Assembly (NCBI RefSeq): GCF_025452095.1
Contig: NZ_CP104877.1
Location: 4,030,001-4,094,000 of the forward strand
From: Paenarthrobacter sp. JL.01a
GTDB lineage: Bacteria > Actinomycetota > Actinomycetes > Actinomycetales > Micrococcaceae
Reading direction: 5' to 3'
Length of the DNA: 64,000 nt
Shown here piece by piece: positions 8,164 through 16,335 of this stretch; within the stretch, counting starts at the first letter, position 1, and every line of letters starts with the position of its first letter. The notes below the pieces were generated by a model, which worked only from the letters and a program-made list of their open reading frames with translations, ran no database searches and was not told the DNA's origin. The position numbers and the translations under genes were made by a program.

Positions 8164-9642
8164 GTGGCGGGTAACTTCTACGGCGCGGACGTCGCGCAGT
8201 TGCGGCAGTTGGCCAAGGAGCTTGCCCGCAACGCGGACAATCTCACGCATCTGGGTCAACAGTTATCCGGCACCATCACCAACAGTCAGTGGCGGGGGAA
8301 CGACGGCGACCGCTTCCGTCACGAATGGAACAGCTCGCACCTGCGCGCCCTCCAAAGCGCGGCTTCCGGCATTAAGGCAGCCTCCCGGAATCTGTTGCAG
8401 AATGCCGGGGAACAGGAAACCGCGAGTACCCAGGGCGGGGTGGGCGGTGCCGGCTCCGGAGGCCTTGGTTCCGGCGGAAGCGGCCAGGAGCTCACGGATC
8501 TGTTGAACGGGATGACTCCCGAAGAGCGCGCGGATTACCTGCGCAGCGACGAGTTCAAGAAGTGGGCGCTCGAGCATCCCCAGGAAGCCAAAGCGGCCAT
8601 GGACGCGGCAGCCGACTCGGGACTTATAGAGAAAAAGTCTCCCGAGTACTCCCAGTTCCTCAGCGACTATTGGAACCAGCAGGCCATGCGGGAGATGGGT
8701 ATGGACCCTTCCACGTGGGACACCAGCAAGGGCACTGAGTACAACTGGGAGACCATCAAGAAGGTCTACGACTTCTACGGTCAGGCATTTCTGGCCAATC
8801 CGGACCTCCAGTGGGCCGGCATGGCCAACATGATCGGCCCATCCTTCGCCGGCGGATTCAAGGACATGGCCATGCTGCGAGATCTGGCACGGCAGATCGC
8901 AGACAATCCCGCGTCGGATATCCCCATCCCGGTACTCGACCAAATCGAGCAGCTCGCCGGCATGACTGATGCCGAGATCAAGTTCTACGAGACCTCCATG
9001 CTGGACATGAACAAAGAGATCTTCCTGGACCAGGCCCGGCAGCACCAGGCCTACATGAATGGCGGCATTGACGAGATCAACCGCCTCCGTGACTCCGGCG
9101 CCATCGACCCAGCTACCGCAAAGGCGTGGGCGCAGATTAATTCGGGCGACCCGGCACAGGTCAAGGAGGGCAACACGGCCCTGCTGTACCGGGAGCAGAA
9201 CGAGATCATCGCCGACGATTACGACAACATGCGCAACCACCCGGGCGGGGAAGCCGTGACCTACATGGTGACGCTGGCAGGTGAACCCTCCATTCCCGGA
9301 GCAAAGAGCTACCCCGAAGTGTTCCCGTACAAGTTCAGCGTGGAAAGCCCTGGGCCACAGAACCTCCCGTTCACCAATTGGGACAACCCAACGCAGTTCC
9401 GCACGGACTTCACCACTGGATTCCCCGACGGCAACATTGCCGACGCCGATCAACGCTGGGCCCTGATCAAGCAGGACACCCTCCCGGCCTACCAAAACCT
9501 CCTGGCCAACAATCCACAGCAGGCCCGGGACATCATCGGCTCGGACTTCAACGGCCGTGTTGAGCAGTACAGGCCCACCAACAACATTCCGGGCATCATG
9601 GACCGGTTCCTGGATGGCTTTGACGCAGAGGTCCACCAATGA
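8164..9642 (+). CDS. WXG100-like N-terminal domain protein (candidate type VII secretion substrate)
   Basis: The GTG at 8164 has GGGGG just upstream; 492 residues. Residues 1-95 form a helical hairpin with the W-R-G turn at 43-45 inside SQWRGNDGDRF, the WXG100/ESX-type signature. A Gly/Ser/Thr linker follows (about 96-130). The remaining ~360 residues are Trp/Asn/Asp-rich (LQWAGMANMIGP, EIFLDQARQHQAYM, LLYREQNEII) and match no enzyme or toxin I recognise. Long WXG100 proteins of this sort can be secreted effectors, but no Ess/Esx machinery is in the window. It overlaps the downstream lipoprotein gene by 4 nt, so the two are co-translated. Confidence 0.7.
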   Translation: MAGNFYGADVAQLRQLAKELARNADNLTHLGQQLSGTITNSQWRGNDGDRFRHEWNSSHLRALQSAASGIKAASRNLLQNAGEQETASTQGGVGGAGSGGLGSGGSGQELTDLLNGMTPEERADYLRSDEFKKWALEHPQEAKAAMDAAADSGLIEKKSPEYSQFLSDYWNQQAMREMGMDPSTWDTSKGTEYNWETIKKVYDFYGQAFLANPDLQWAGMANMIGPSFAGGFKDMAMLRDLARQIADNPASDIPIPVLDQIEQLAGMTDAEIKFYETSMLDMNKEIFLDQARQHQAYMNGGIDEINRLRDSGAIDPATAKAWAQINSGDPAQVKEGNTALLYREQNEIIADDYDNMRNHPGGEAVTYMVTLAGEPSIPGAKSYPEVFPYKFSVESPGPQNLPFTNWDNPTQFRTDFTTGFPDGNIADADQRWALIKQDTLPAYQNLLANNPQQARDIIGSDFNGRVEQYRPTNNIPGIMDRFLDGFDAEVHQ

Positions 9643-10265
9643 CCCGCACCATGAGAGTCCTGGGACTGGCCGCTGCGTGCGTGGGACTCCTCACCACCTC
9701 GGCATGCCAGATCCCCGTCCCCGCTTCACCATCAACGTCCCAAGGGAGCACAGTGATTACCTCGGATTATTCCACTCTTGATGCTGCAGGTGTTGACCGG
9801 ATCAGGACCGACAAACGGGCCAAGCTGGACATGAGCAGCGGCGCGCTGCAGAAGTCGGCCGTACGGGTATCCGGGGACAGCTACGGCCCGGAGATCAACA
9901 CCCAGGACTCCGGGAAAATAGACCTGACCATTGTGGGACCCAAGGGTGAGATCCGCGCCCAGACAGACCGCATCAGGTTCAAGACCACCGATGCCCGTCC
10001 TGATTTCACCGAAGTCACCTACTTCCTCACCGCGGATTCCGCAGAGGGTTTTGCTGCTTTGATCCGCGACGGAGTGGAGAAGTACGGTATCGACGCCGAC
10101 GACGCCGAGCGATGGATCTCCGCCAACGGCAAGGACTCATCAACAAAAAGCGACTACTCCTTGACCTCGGGCAACAGCACCGGACTGGAGGTCAACTACG
10201 ACCTCCGTTTCGATGGCTCCAAGGAAACCCAGGTCATCATCGTCCACGTCATCCCGGCCAGCTGA
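9639..10265 (+). CDS. Secreted lipoprotein co-transcribed with the WXG100-like protein
   Basis: This 208-residue protein starts with an Arg-containing n-region, a hydrophobic stretch and the lipobox L-T-T-S-A-C, making Cys23 the lipidated residue. The mature part has no domain I recognise. The ATGA overlap with the preceding gene implies tight coupling, so it may be a membrane partner or immunity-type companion; this is inference only. A short hairpin terminator follows at 10273. Confidence 0.75.
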   Translation: MTRTMRVLGLAAACVGLLTTSACQIPVPASPSTSQGSTVITSDYSTLDAAGVDRIRTDKRAKLDMSSGALQKSAVRVSGDSYGPEINTQDSGKIDLTIVGPKGEIRAQTDRIRFKTTDARPDFTEVTYFLTADSAEGFAALIRDGVEKYGIDADDAERWISANGKDSSTKSDYSLTSGNSTGLEVNYDLRFDGSKETQVIIVHVIPAS

Positions 10266-10272
10266 GTGCCCC

Positions 10273-10291
10273 GCCGGGTCGCTGACCCGGC
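10273..10291. terminator. Hairpin between convergent lipoprotein and Lrp genes
   Basis: GCCGGGTC-GCT-GACCCGGC forms a perfect 8-bp stem with a 3-nt loop in the convergent gap, ending at the Lrp stop codon. There is no T-tract. Confidence 0.5.
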
Positions 10292-10746
10292 TAAACCGGC
10301 GGCCCGATGTTCGTCTTAAGGTTTTTCATGACCAATGTGGACGTGAGTCGTTCCACCGCGGGCAGGGCGGCAAGCTCGTCGTCGTAGAAGCGCTGGTAGG
10401 CCGGCAAATCCGCTGCTATGACCTTCAGCAGATAGTCGGGGGAACCAAACAACCGCTGGGCCTCCACGATGTTCGGGTTGGCGGTAACCCTGGCTTCGAA
10501 AGCCGCCATAGTTCCCCGGTCCACCTGGCGCAGGGTAACGAACACGATCGCTTCGAACCCGAGCCCGACAGCCGCAGGGTCGATGTCCGCACGGTATCCG
10601 CGAATCACCCCCGTCGACTCCAGATCCCGGAGCCGGCGATGGCAGGGAGCCACCGTCAATCCGACCTTGGACGCCAACGCCGTGGCAGTCATTCGACCAT
10701 CCTCTTTGAGGTGACGCAAAATACTTCTGTCTATACCGTCAATCAC
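10291..10746 (-). CDS. Lrp/AsnC-family regulator, likely controlling the LysE exporter
   Basis: This 151-residue protein has an HTH at its N-terminus (IDRSILRHLKEDGRMTATAL, then SKVGLTVAPCHRRLRDLE) and a RAM domain with the conserved GSPDYLLKV segment. It is divergent from the LysE/RhtB exporter at 10848, a common pairing in which an Lrp protein senses an amino acid and switches on its export. The amino acid is not predictable from the sequence. Confidence 0.88.
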   Translation of the reverse strand: MIDGIDRSILRHLKEDGRMTATALASKVGLTVAPCHRRLRDLESTGVIRGYRADIDPAAVGLGFEAIVFVTLRQVDRGTMAAFEARVTANPNIVEAQRLFGSPDYLLKVIAADLPAYQRFYDDELAALPAVERLTSTLVMKNLKTNIGPPV

Positions 10747-10847
10747 GCAATAATCTTACGCAGCGAGCGCTCCTGAGAGCTAAAAAAGGAAACACTTATG
10801 GGCTGATTTTCCCTAGAGTTTTCCTACCAACAAGCTCTGGAGAGATC

Positions 10848-11489
10848 GTGAATCCGCAACTGTTCTTCGCCTTCATCATCGTGGCAGTCACCTTGGCCTG
10901 CACGCCCGGCGTCGACTGGGCGTACTCGATTTCGGCGGGGCTGCGCCAACGCAGTTTCGTGCCCGCAGTTGCCGGCCTCTGCAGCGGTTACGTCATCCAC
11001 ACCCTCCTGATGGCGGCTGGACTGGCCGCACTCCTCGCCGGAGTCCCCGGGCTTCTGGGTTCGCTGACAATCGCCGGTGCGGCCTACCTGCTGTGGCTCG
11101 GCATCGGCACCATCCGCTCGTGGCGAGGTGCGAGCTTCAGTGCGGAAGACGGCGTCGTGCATTCCGGAAACCAGCTCCGCACGTTCTTCCAGGGCATGGG
11201 CACCAGCGGCATCAACCCCAAAGGGCTGCTGTTCTTCGTCGCCCTGGTGCCCCAATTCGTCAGTCCCGAGGCCGCACTGCCTGTCCCGGTCCAGTCCGGC
11301 CTGTTGGGACTGACTTTCGTGGTCCTTGCCGGCCTGGTCTACACCGCTGTTGCCCTGACATCGAGGAAGCTGCTCGCGTCCCGGCCGGGTGCCGCGCGGG
11401 CCGTGACGCTGACCAGCGGGATCATCATGATCGGGTTGGGAACTGTGCTGTTGTCGGAGCAGATCCTGCCGCTGCTGCTGCACGTTTAA
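10848..11489 (+). CDS. LysE/RhtB-family amino-acid exporter
   Basis: This 213-residue membrane protein with about six helices has the family N-terminal motif A-C-T-P-G-V-D-W (10-18) and a conserved G-x-N-P-K-G-L-L-F-F segment at about 120. The GTG start has GGAGAG ahead of it. It lies opposite an Lrp-family gene with a 101-nt shared promoter region. Substrates of this family are usually cationic or branched amino acids or homoserine/threonine; the exact one is unknown. Its stop overlaps the convergent SRPBCC gene by 4 nt. Confidence 0.88.
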   Translation: MNPQLFFAFIIVAVTLACTPGVDWAYSISAGLRQRSFVPAVAGLCSGYVIHTLLMAAGLAALLAGVPGLLGSLTIAGAAYLLWLGIGTIRSWRGASFSAEDGVVHSGNQLRTFFQGMGTSGINPKGLLFFVALVPQFVSPEAALPVPVQSGLLGLTFVVLAGLVYTAVALTSRKLLASRPGAARAVTLTSGIIMIGLGTVLLSEQILPLLLHV

Positions 11490-11953
11490 CCGGCAAGCAG
11501 CTCGTCCAGGCGCTCATACCCTTCAACTACGCCATAGTTCATGCCTGTAGCCAGCGCCATGTCGCGTGCTTCCACGGTCGGATAGACCTCGTGGGCGACG
11601 ATCCGGGTGCGGCCGTCGATTTCCTCGAAAGTGGTGGTGCTGATGCCCACTTGGTTGGGGGCGCCGTCAAATTCGAACGTCATGATGATAAGCGCATCGG
11701 TTTCGACCGTGTGGAAGATACCGCGGAAGCCGAACATGGAGTCTTCGTGCCCGCTCTCGTAGTGCCAGCTGCCGCCCGTGGTTGCGTCGTACTTGGTGAC
11801 GTTCAGCGTGGCGTTGCGCGGCCCCAGCCATTTGGCCAGGAGGTCGGGGTCAACGTGGGCTTTGAAGACCGCGCTGACGGGCGCATCGAATTCCCGGACT
11901 GTGTCGACGAAGGGGACGCCGTCGTCTGCGGTGATGGTGGTTGGATTGCTCAT
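11486..11953 (-). CDS. SRPBCC (AHSA1-like) domain protein
   Basis: This roughly 155-residue protein has the START/Bet v1-like AHSA1 fold: VREFDAPVSAVFKAHVDPDLLAKWLGP at its beginning, a central GGSWHYE, and a C-terminal NYGVVEGYERLDELL helix. The ATG at 11953 has AGGAAG upstream and overlaps the ArsR stop by 4 nt. In actinobacteria such proteins sit in two-gene operons behind an ArsR repressor; the ligand is unknown. Upstream in-frame codons exist, but they lie inside the ArsR gene. Confidence 0.85.
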   Translation of the reverse strand: MSNPTTITADDGVPFVDTVREFDAPVSAVFKAHVDPDLLAKWLGPRNATLNVTKYDATTGGSWHYESGHEDSMFGFRGIFHTVETDALIIMTFEFDGAPNQVGISTTTFEEIDGRTRIVAHEVYPTVEARDMALATGMNYGVVEGYERLDELLAG

Positions 11954-12315
11954 TTCGGTTCTTCCTTTGTTTCTTGTTCCTGTTCGGAGGTGGCGAGCAG
12001 TTGGTCGAGCCTCCTGTAGCTGGACTCGGCGATCAGGCGGTACTGGTCGATCCACGCCGTCATGCGTTCAAGGGCGGCGGCGTCCAGATGGACGGGCCTG
12101 CGCTGGGCGTCGCGGGAACGGGTCACCAGTCCTGCATGTTCCAGGACCTGAATGTGCTTGGACACTGCCTGCTTGGTGATGGCGAACGGTTCCGCGAGCT
12201 CGTTGACGGTGGCATCTCCCCGGGAGAGCCGGGCAACAATGGCCCGCCGGACCGGATCGGCCAGTGCCATGAAGGCCCTGTCCAAGGTGTCGGGGTGGCC
12301 GACTTCCTGTTCCAT
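11950..12315 (-). CDS. ArsR-family HTH repressor
   Basis: This 121-residue protein has a winged HTH: LADPVRRAIVARLSRGDATV, then ITKQAVSKHIQVLEHAGLV. It lacks the CxC metal-sensing motif of metal ArsR proteins, so it is of the non-metal group typically linked to SRPBCC partners. It is first gene of a two-gene operon and faces a strong palindrome at 12337-12368, its likely autoregulatory operator. Confidence 0.88.
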   Translation of the reverse strand: MEQEVGHPDTLDRAFMALADPVRRAIVARLSRGDATVNELAEPFAITKQAVSKHIQVLEHAGLVTRSRDAQRRPVHLDAAALERMTAWIDQYRLIAESSYRRLDQLLATSEQEQETKEEPK

Positions 12316-12336
12316 CGTTTGTTTGACCTCTCGTAG

Positions 12337-12368
12337 TCAACCAATCATTTGATCAATGAATTGGTTGA
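12337..12368. promoter_or_regulatory. Palindromic operator upstream of ArsR/SRPBCC operon
   Basis: Arms TCAACCAAT (12337-12345) and ATTGGTTGA (12360-12368) are perfect complements, with further CATT/AATG symmetry inside. It sits 21 nt before the ArsR start and is the natural candidate binding site for that repressor. Confidence 0.65.
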
Positions 12369-12410
12369 TTAAGAGATTACGCCTACGCGACAGCCAGCAC
12401 AATGGGTTTT

Positions 12411-13382
12411 TTATTCGCCGCCGAGTTGCCGGAAGTCGTTCTCCCAGAGGCGGCGCATTTCGGCGTCTTTGCGGATCACATCCATGGATTCCAGCTCGGC
12501 CGGCGGAGCTTGCCGCATGGACCGCGGCGTCAACGTCCTGCGCCCCTGGTCCAAGGCCAGAAGAGCCCGGTCCGTCAGGGCATCGTTCTTCAGCGCCAGA
12601 TTTGTCTTCCTGCGGCGAAGGACCTCCTTCAAGGCCACTTGGGCTGACTCAAAGTCACCCCGCGCGCGCTGTGACCGCGCCCGGATCAGCAGCAGGGCTG
12701 CCGAAAGATCGTCGGTGTTCAGCAGGCCTTCGGTCCAGACCACCACGTCCCGGTGGCGCTCCAGCGAGAACGCCGCCGTGCAGCGGGCCAACGCAGAAGG
12801 CAACGACGGCGGCAGACCCACCACAGCTTCAAGGGCGGCCTCGGTCATTCCCATTTCCCGCAGGCAATGGGCCAGCGCCAGGAATACGGATTCTTCACTG
12901 AACAGCACGGGAACCTCTATGCGTTCGGCGACCTCAACCCGGTTGACCACCTGCCCGAGGTACATCGCCGAGAACTGGCTGGCGTCGTCGTCGATCCTGG
13001 TAGTCAACCCGCGCTGCAGCAGTTCGGACGCGCGCAAGTATCCGCCATGTTTGTAGACCAGCAACCCGGCCATGATGTGGCACAACCCCGCCCACCCGGG
13101 ATTCGACCGCGCGAAAGCGAGCAGGCGGTCCGGATCAGTGGAGGAAAAGACGGCATCGTGCATGGCCTTCGCCGCCTTCGAGGACAGCATCTTCAACCTC
13201 GGGACGCTGCCCACAACGGACAAACGTGCATGGTCCCGGCCACTGAGAACCCCCGAAAGGACATCATTCACGCCGTCAGCCAGGCCACGCACAGGCGTCC
13301 GGACGTAGCCCTCGCGGAAGGGCGTCAGATCCCGGACATCATGAAAAATGGTGTGCACGCGACCGTTCGGCACTTGGCTCAT
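12411..13382 (-). CDS. Tetratricopeptide-like helical protein of unknown function
   Basis: This 323-residue soluble protein is almost entirely helical, with TPR-like pairs such as LRASELLQRGLTTRI, CLREMGMTEAALEAVVGLP, LRARSQRARGDFESAQVALKEVL and a Pro-rich tail segment. It has no signal peptide or catalytic motif. It resembles actinobacterial tetratricopeptide scaffold proteins of undefined role. It stands alone on the minus strand between the ArsR/SRPBCC operon and the DUF4383 gene. Confidence 0.7.
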   Translation of the reverse strand: MSQVPNGRVHTIFHDVRDLTPFREGYVRTPVRGLADGVNDVLSGVLSGRDHARLSVVGSVPRLKMLSSKAAKAMHDAVFSSTDPDRLLAFARSNPGWAGLCHIMAGLLVYKHGGYLRASELLQRGLTTRIDDDASQFSAMYLGQVVNRVEVAERIEVPVLFSEESVFLALAHCLREMGMTEAALEAVVGLPPSLPSALARCTAAFSLERHRDVVVWTEGLLNTDDLSAALLLIRARSQRARGDFESAQVALKEVLRRRKTNLALKNDALTDRALLALDQGRRTLTPRSMRQAPPAELESMDVIRKDAEMRRLWENDFRQLGGE

Positions 13383-13538
13383 GAATCCATGCTAACCGGC
13401 TCCTGAACCGGGCCGATCCCCTGCTATCCGGAGCATTTCAGGAGTATTATGGCGGCGTCGGCAAGGTTTTGCCACACCCCTTGCCGCAGGTCGGCTCTCC
13501 AGGAGAAGAGCCGGATAACCGCGTGAAAGGGAGGACTG

Positions 13539-14018
13539 ATGACCACCGCTTCGCACCCTGCCGAACACCACCACATGATGGGGTTGACACTTCGCAACAC
13601 CGCCATGGGCGTTGGCATTGTATTTCTGCTGGTAGGCGTCCTGGGCTTCATCCCGGGAATCACCACCAATTACGGCGCCATGACCTTTGCGGGACATGAA
13701 TCCGGCGCCATGCTGCTTGGAGTCTTCCAAGTGTCCATACTCCACAACATCGTTCACCTGCTGTTCGGCGCGGCCGGCTTGGCCATGGCAAGGAACGACC
13801 GCATGGCCCGCCTGTTCCTGCTGGGCGGCGGCGCCGTGTACATCGTCCTTTGGATCTACGGCCTGGTCATCAACCAGGGAACGGGCGCCAACTTCATCCC
13901 GTTCAACACGGCCGACAACTGGCTCCACCTGATCCTTGGCGTAGCCATGATCGGCCTGGGCGTCTGGCTCGGCAGGGATGTCATGGACGAAACAGCCGCG
14001 ACTCGAAGGAAGATGTAA
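13539..14018 (+). CDS. DUF4383-type membrane protein
   Basis: This 159-residue protein has four hydrophobic helices. The LGVFQVSILHNIVHLLFGA segment and the later NTADNWLHLILG are characteristic of the actinobacterial DUF4383 family. It starts with a His-rich cytoplasmic head (AEHHHMM). The start has AAAGGGAGGA nearby. The function is unknown. A strong terminator follows at 14044-14077. Confidence 0.82.
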   Translation: MTTASHPAEHHHMMGLTLRNTAMGVGIVFLLVGVLGFIPGITTNYGAMTFAGHESGAMLLGVFQVSILHNIVHLLFGAAGLAMARNDRMARLFLLGGGAVYIVLWIYGLVINQGTGANFIPFNTADNWLHLILGVAMIGLGVWLGRDVMDETAATRRKM

Positions 14019-14043
14019 GCCCTCGATATTTGCGGAAACAACG

Positions 14044-14077
14044 ACGGCGGCCGCCCCTTTGAGGGGACGGCCGCCGT
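14044..14077 (+). terminator. Terminator after the DUF4383 gene
   Basis: ACGGCGGCCG-CCCC pairs with GGGG-ACGGCCGCCGT around a short TTTGA loop (one bulge), 25 nt after the stop codon. It is followed by TCT rather than a full T-tract. Confidence 0.65.
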
Positions 14078-14093
14078 TCTCGTGCCGCGACTT

Positions 14094-14147
14094 GGCATTT
14101 GATGACAATGTTCGCGTGCCGCACTGCCATTAACTGCCACCTCGGCG
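14094..14147. repeat. Dispersed 54-nt hairpin element, copy A
   Basis: It opens with GGCATTTGATGACA and ends with CTCGGCG. A second copy of identical length lies at 31948-32001: the first 14 nt are identical, 19 of the last 23 match, and the 17-nt middle differs. Both ends can pair. It lies just before the IclR stop codon. Confidence 0.6.
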
Positions 14148-14161
14148 TCGCCTCACACTGC

Positions 14162-14965
14162 CTACTGCGGCGTGCGGCCGCCCAGGCGGGTGGTGACCTT
14201 GGCCGCGGCTTCCGCGCAGGCCTCGCCGAGACTGGTCAGCACGTCCTGCGAGACGCGGAACTTCGGGGCAGGGATCAGGACGGCGGCCACGATGTTGCCA
14301 CGGTGGTCATGGACCGGGGAGGCAACACCGACTTCCTCAATGGAGGTTTCACCGAAATTGACGGCCCACCCACGAGCCGCGCTTTCCTTCAGACGGTCAA
14401 GGTAGGTCTCCACGGAAGCATCATCGAGCCCGGGCAACGTGATGGATCCGCCGCGAAGCAGGTTCCGGACCCGTTCGTGGTCTTCGGCAGCCAGGAAAAC
14501 CTGCACCGATGAACTCAACGCCTCGTTGTAGCGGGCTCCGAGCGGGGCCAGGTGTTTCACCTGGTGGCGGCTGGGGATCTGCTCCACGCACATGGATTCG
14601 ACGCCGTTCCACACCATAAGTGCGCTGGTCTCGCCCGTGCGCTCGGTCAACTCGCGGAGGACGGGATAGGCGACACGCCGCTCTTCGAGTTCCGCCAGGA
14701 GGGGGCCCGCCATCGCGATCATGCCCAGCCCCAAGCGGAACCTGCGCGAATCGACGTCGCGCTCCACTAAACCCTCTTGCTCCAAAGTCGCCAAAATCCG
14801 CGAAATGGTGCTCTTGTGCAGGCCAATCCTGCTTGCGATCTCCGTGACTCCCAGAAGGGGTTCGTCGGCAGAGAAGCTTCGGAGGACTGCGATGGCGTTG
14901 ACGATGACCGAGGTGCTCTTGCTGTCGCCGTTATTTGGAGCGTCGCTGGATTCGGAGGGAGTCAT
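14162..14965 (-). CDS. IclR-family regulator of the creatine operon
   Basis: This 267-residue protein has an IclR winged HTH (about 22-80: LLGVTEIASRIGLHKSTISR) and a C-terminal effector domain ending in IEEVGVASPVHDHRGNIVAA. It is the last gene of the MFS-creatinase-IclR minus-strand set and probably senses creatine or a product. Candidate sites are the GTTGC/GCAAC repeats upstream of the MFS gene (17716-17744). The effector assignment is inference. Confidence 0.87.
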   Translation of the reverse strand: MTPSESSDAPNNGDSKSTSVIVNAIAVLRSFSADEPLLGVTEIASRIGLHKSTISRILATLEQEGLVERDVDSRRFRLGLGMIAMAGPLLAELEERRVAYPVLRELTERTGETSALMVWNGVESMCVEQIPSRHQVKHLAPLGARYNEALSSSVQVFLAAEDHERVRNLLRGGSITLPGLDDASVETYLDRLKESAARGWAVNFGETSIEEVGVASPVHDHRGNIVAAVLIPAPKFRVSQDVLTSLGEACAEAAAKVTTRLGGRTPQ

Positions 14966-15051
14966 GGGTTCACTATATTTCGCTGCGGGCTGCTGGCGTT
15001 GCGGCCCTGGAACCGGTGGACGCCGTGCACTGCGCCCACCGGCCGCATCAC

Positions 15052-16308
15052 TTACGCTCCGATGATGTTGTACTCAGGGCCGAACGGGAACTTGGTGATG
15101 TTCTCCGCGCCGTGTTCGCCCACCACCAGGATGTCGTGCTCGCGGTAGCCGCCCGCACCCGGCTGGCCGTCCAGAACAGTGATCATCGGTTCCATGGACA
15201 CCACCATGCCCGGCTCAAGGACAGTATCGATGTCTTCGCGCAGTTCCAAGCCGGCTTCGCGGCCGTAGTAGTGGCTGAGCACACCGAACGAGTGGCCGTA
15301 GCCGAAGGTCCGGTTCGCCAGGAGGCCGTGGCTGATGTAGATCTCGTTGAGCTCGGCAGCGATGTCCTTGCAGACAGCGCCCGGCTTGATGAGTTCCAGT
15401 CCGCGCTTGTGGACCTCAACGTTGATGTTCCACAGTTCCAGGGAACGGGCATCCGGTTCGCCATAGAACAGGGTCCGCTCCAATGCCGTGTAGTATCCGC
15501 TGGTCATGGGGAAGCAGTTCAGGGACAGGATGTCGTGCTCCTGGATCTTGCGGGTGGTGGCCCAGTTGTGGGCGCCATCGGTGTTGATGCCCGATTGGAA
15601 CCACACCCAGGTGTCGCGGATCTCCGAGTCCGGGAACGTCCGGGCGATCTCGTGGACCATGGCCTCGGTGCCGATCAGGGCAACCTCGTATTCAGTGATG
15701 CCGGCGGTAATGGCGTTACGGATGGCTTCGCCGCCGAGATCGCCGATGCGGGCGCCGTGCTTGATGACCGCGATCTCTTCATCCGACTTGATCATGCGCT
15801 GGCGCATTGCTGCCTGGGCGACGTCCACCAGCGTTGCTCCGGAGAAAGCGGCCTGGATCTTGTTGCGGTTATCCAACGGCAGGGAATCATCTTCGACGCC
15901 GATGCGGCGCGGGTTGATACCGCGGGTGCGGAGGACTTCCTGGATGGCGTGGATGTAGTTGTCCCGACGCCAGTCGGTGTACACGAGGTTCTCGCCGTAG
16001 CTGCGGCGCCAAGGCATCCCGGCGTCGATATTTGCCGTAATGGTGACCGTGTCGTCCTTGGTGACCACCATGCCATACGAGCGGCCGAAGTAGGTGAAGA
16101 GGAAATCGGAGTAGTACTTGATGGAGTGGTAGCTGGTGAGGATGACGGCGTCGAGGTCCTTTTCGGCCATAATGGCTCGAAGGCCGCTGAGGCGGCACTG
16201 GAATTCGGCGTCGGAGAAAGTCAGTGAGACTTTTTCGCCGTTGTTGAGGACTTTGGTGCGCTCGAGTTTCGCGACGTCGTTGACGGACTCGTTCTGGGTA
16301 ATGGTCAT
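15052..16308 (-). CDS. Creatinase (creatine amidinohydrolase), M24 fold
   Basis: This 418-residue enzyme hydrolyses creatine to sarcosine plus urea. It has the creatinase pattern, not the aminopeptidase metal set: FGR at 74-76, INTDGAH with catalytic His247, LNCFPM, ALERTL with Glu277, FGYGHSFG, YYGREAGLELRED with Arg350, SMEP with Glu373, and YREHD with His391. These match His232, Glu262, Arg335, Glu358 and His376 of Pseudomonas creatinase with a constant offset of 15. The ATG at 16308 has AAAGGA 6 nt upstream and is preferred over an in-frame TTG at 16323. It lies downstream of an MHS transporter. Confidence 0.92.
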   Translation of the reverse strand: MTITQNESVNDVAKLERTKVLNNGEKVSLTFSDAEFQCRLSGLRAIMAEKDLDAVILTSYHSIKYYSDFLFTYFGRSYGMVVTKDDTVTITANIDAGMPWRRSYGENLVYTDWRRDNYIHAIQEVLRTRGINPRRIGVEDDSLPLDNRNKIQAAFSGATLVDVAQAAMRQRMIKSDEEIAVIKHGARIGDLGGEAIRNAITAGITEYEVALIGTEAMVHEIARTFPDSEIRDTWVWFQSGINTDGAHNWATTRKIQEHDILSLNCFPMTSGYYTALERTLFYGEPDARSLELWNINVEVHKRGLELIKPGAVCKDIAAELNEIYISHGLLANRTFGYGHSFGVLSHYYGREAGLELREDIDTVLEPGMVVSMEPMITVLDGQPGAGGYREHDILVVGEHGAENITKFPFGPEYNIIGA

Positions 16309-16335
16309 GGTGATTCCTTTCAATGGGTGGTTGAT

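Noticed and set aside
14935..16227. Plus-strand frame opposite creatinase
   Set aside because: The minus-strand creatinase has all catalytic residues; the plus frame has none of any family.
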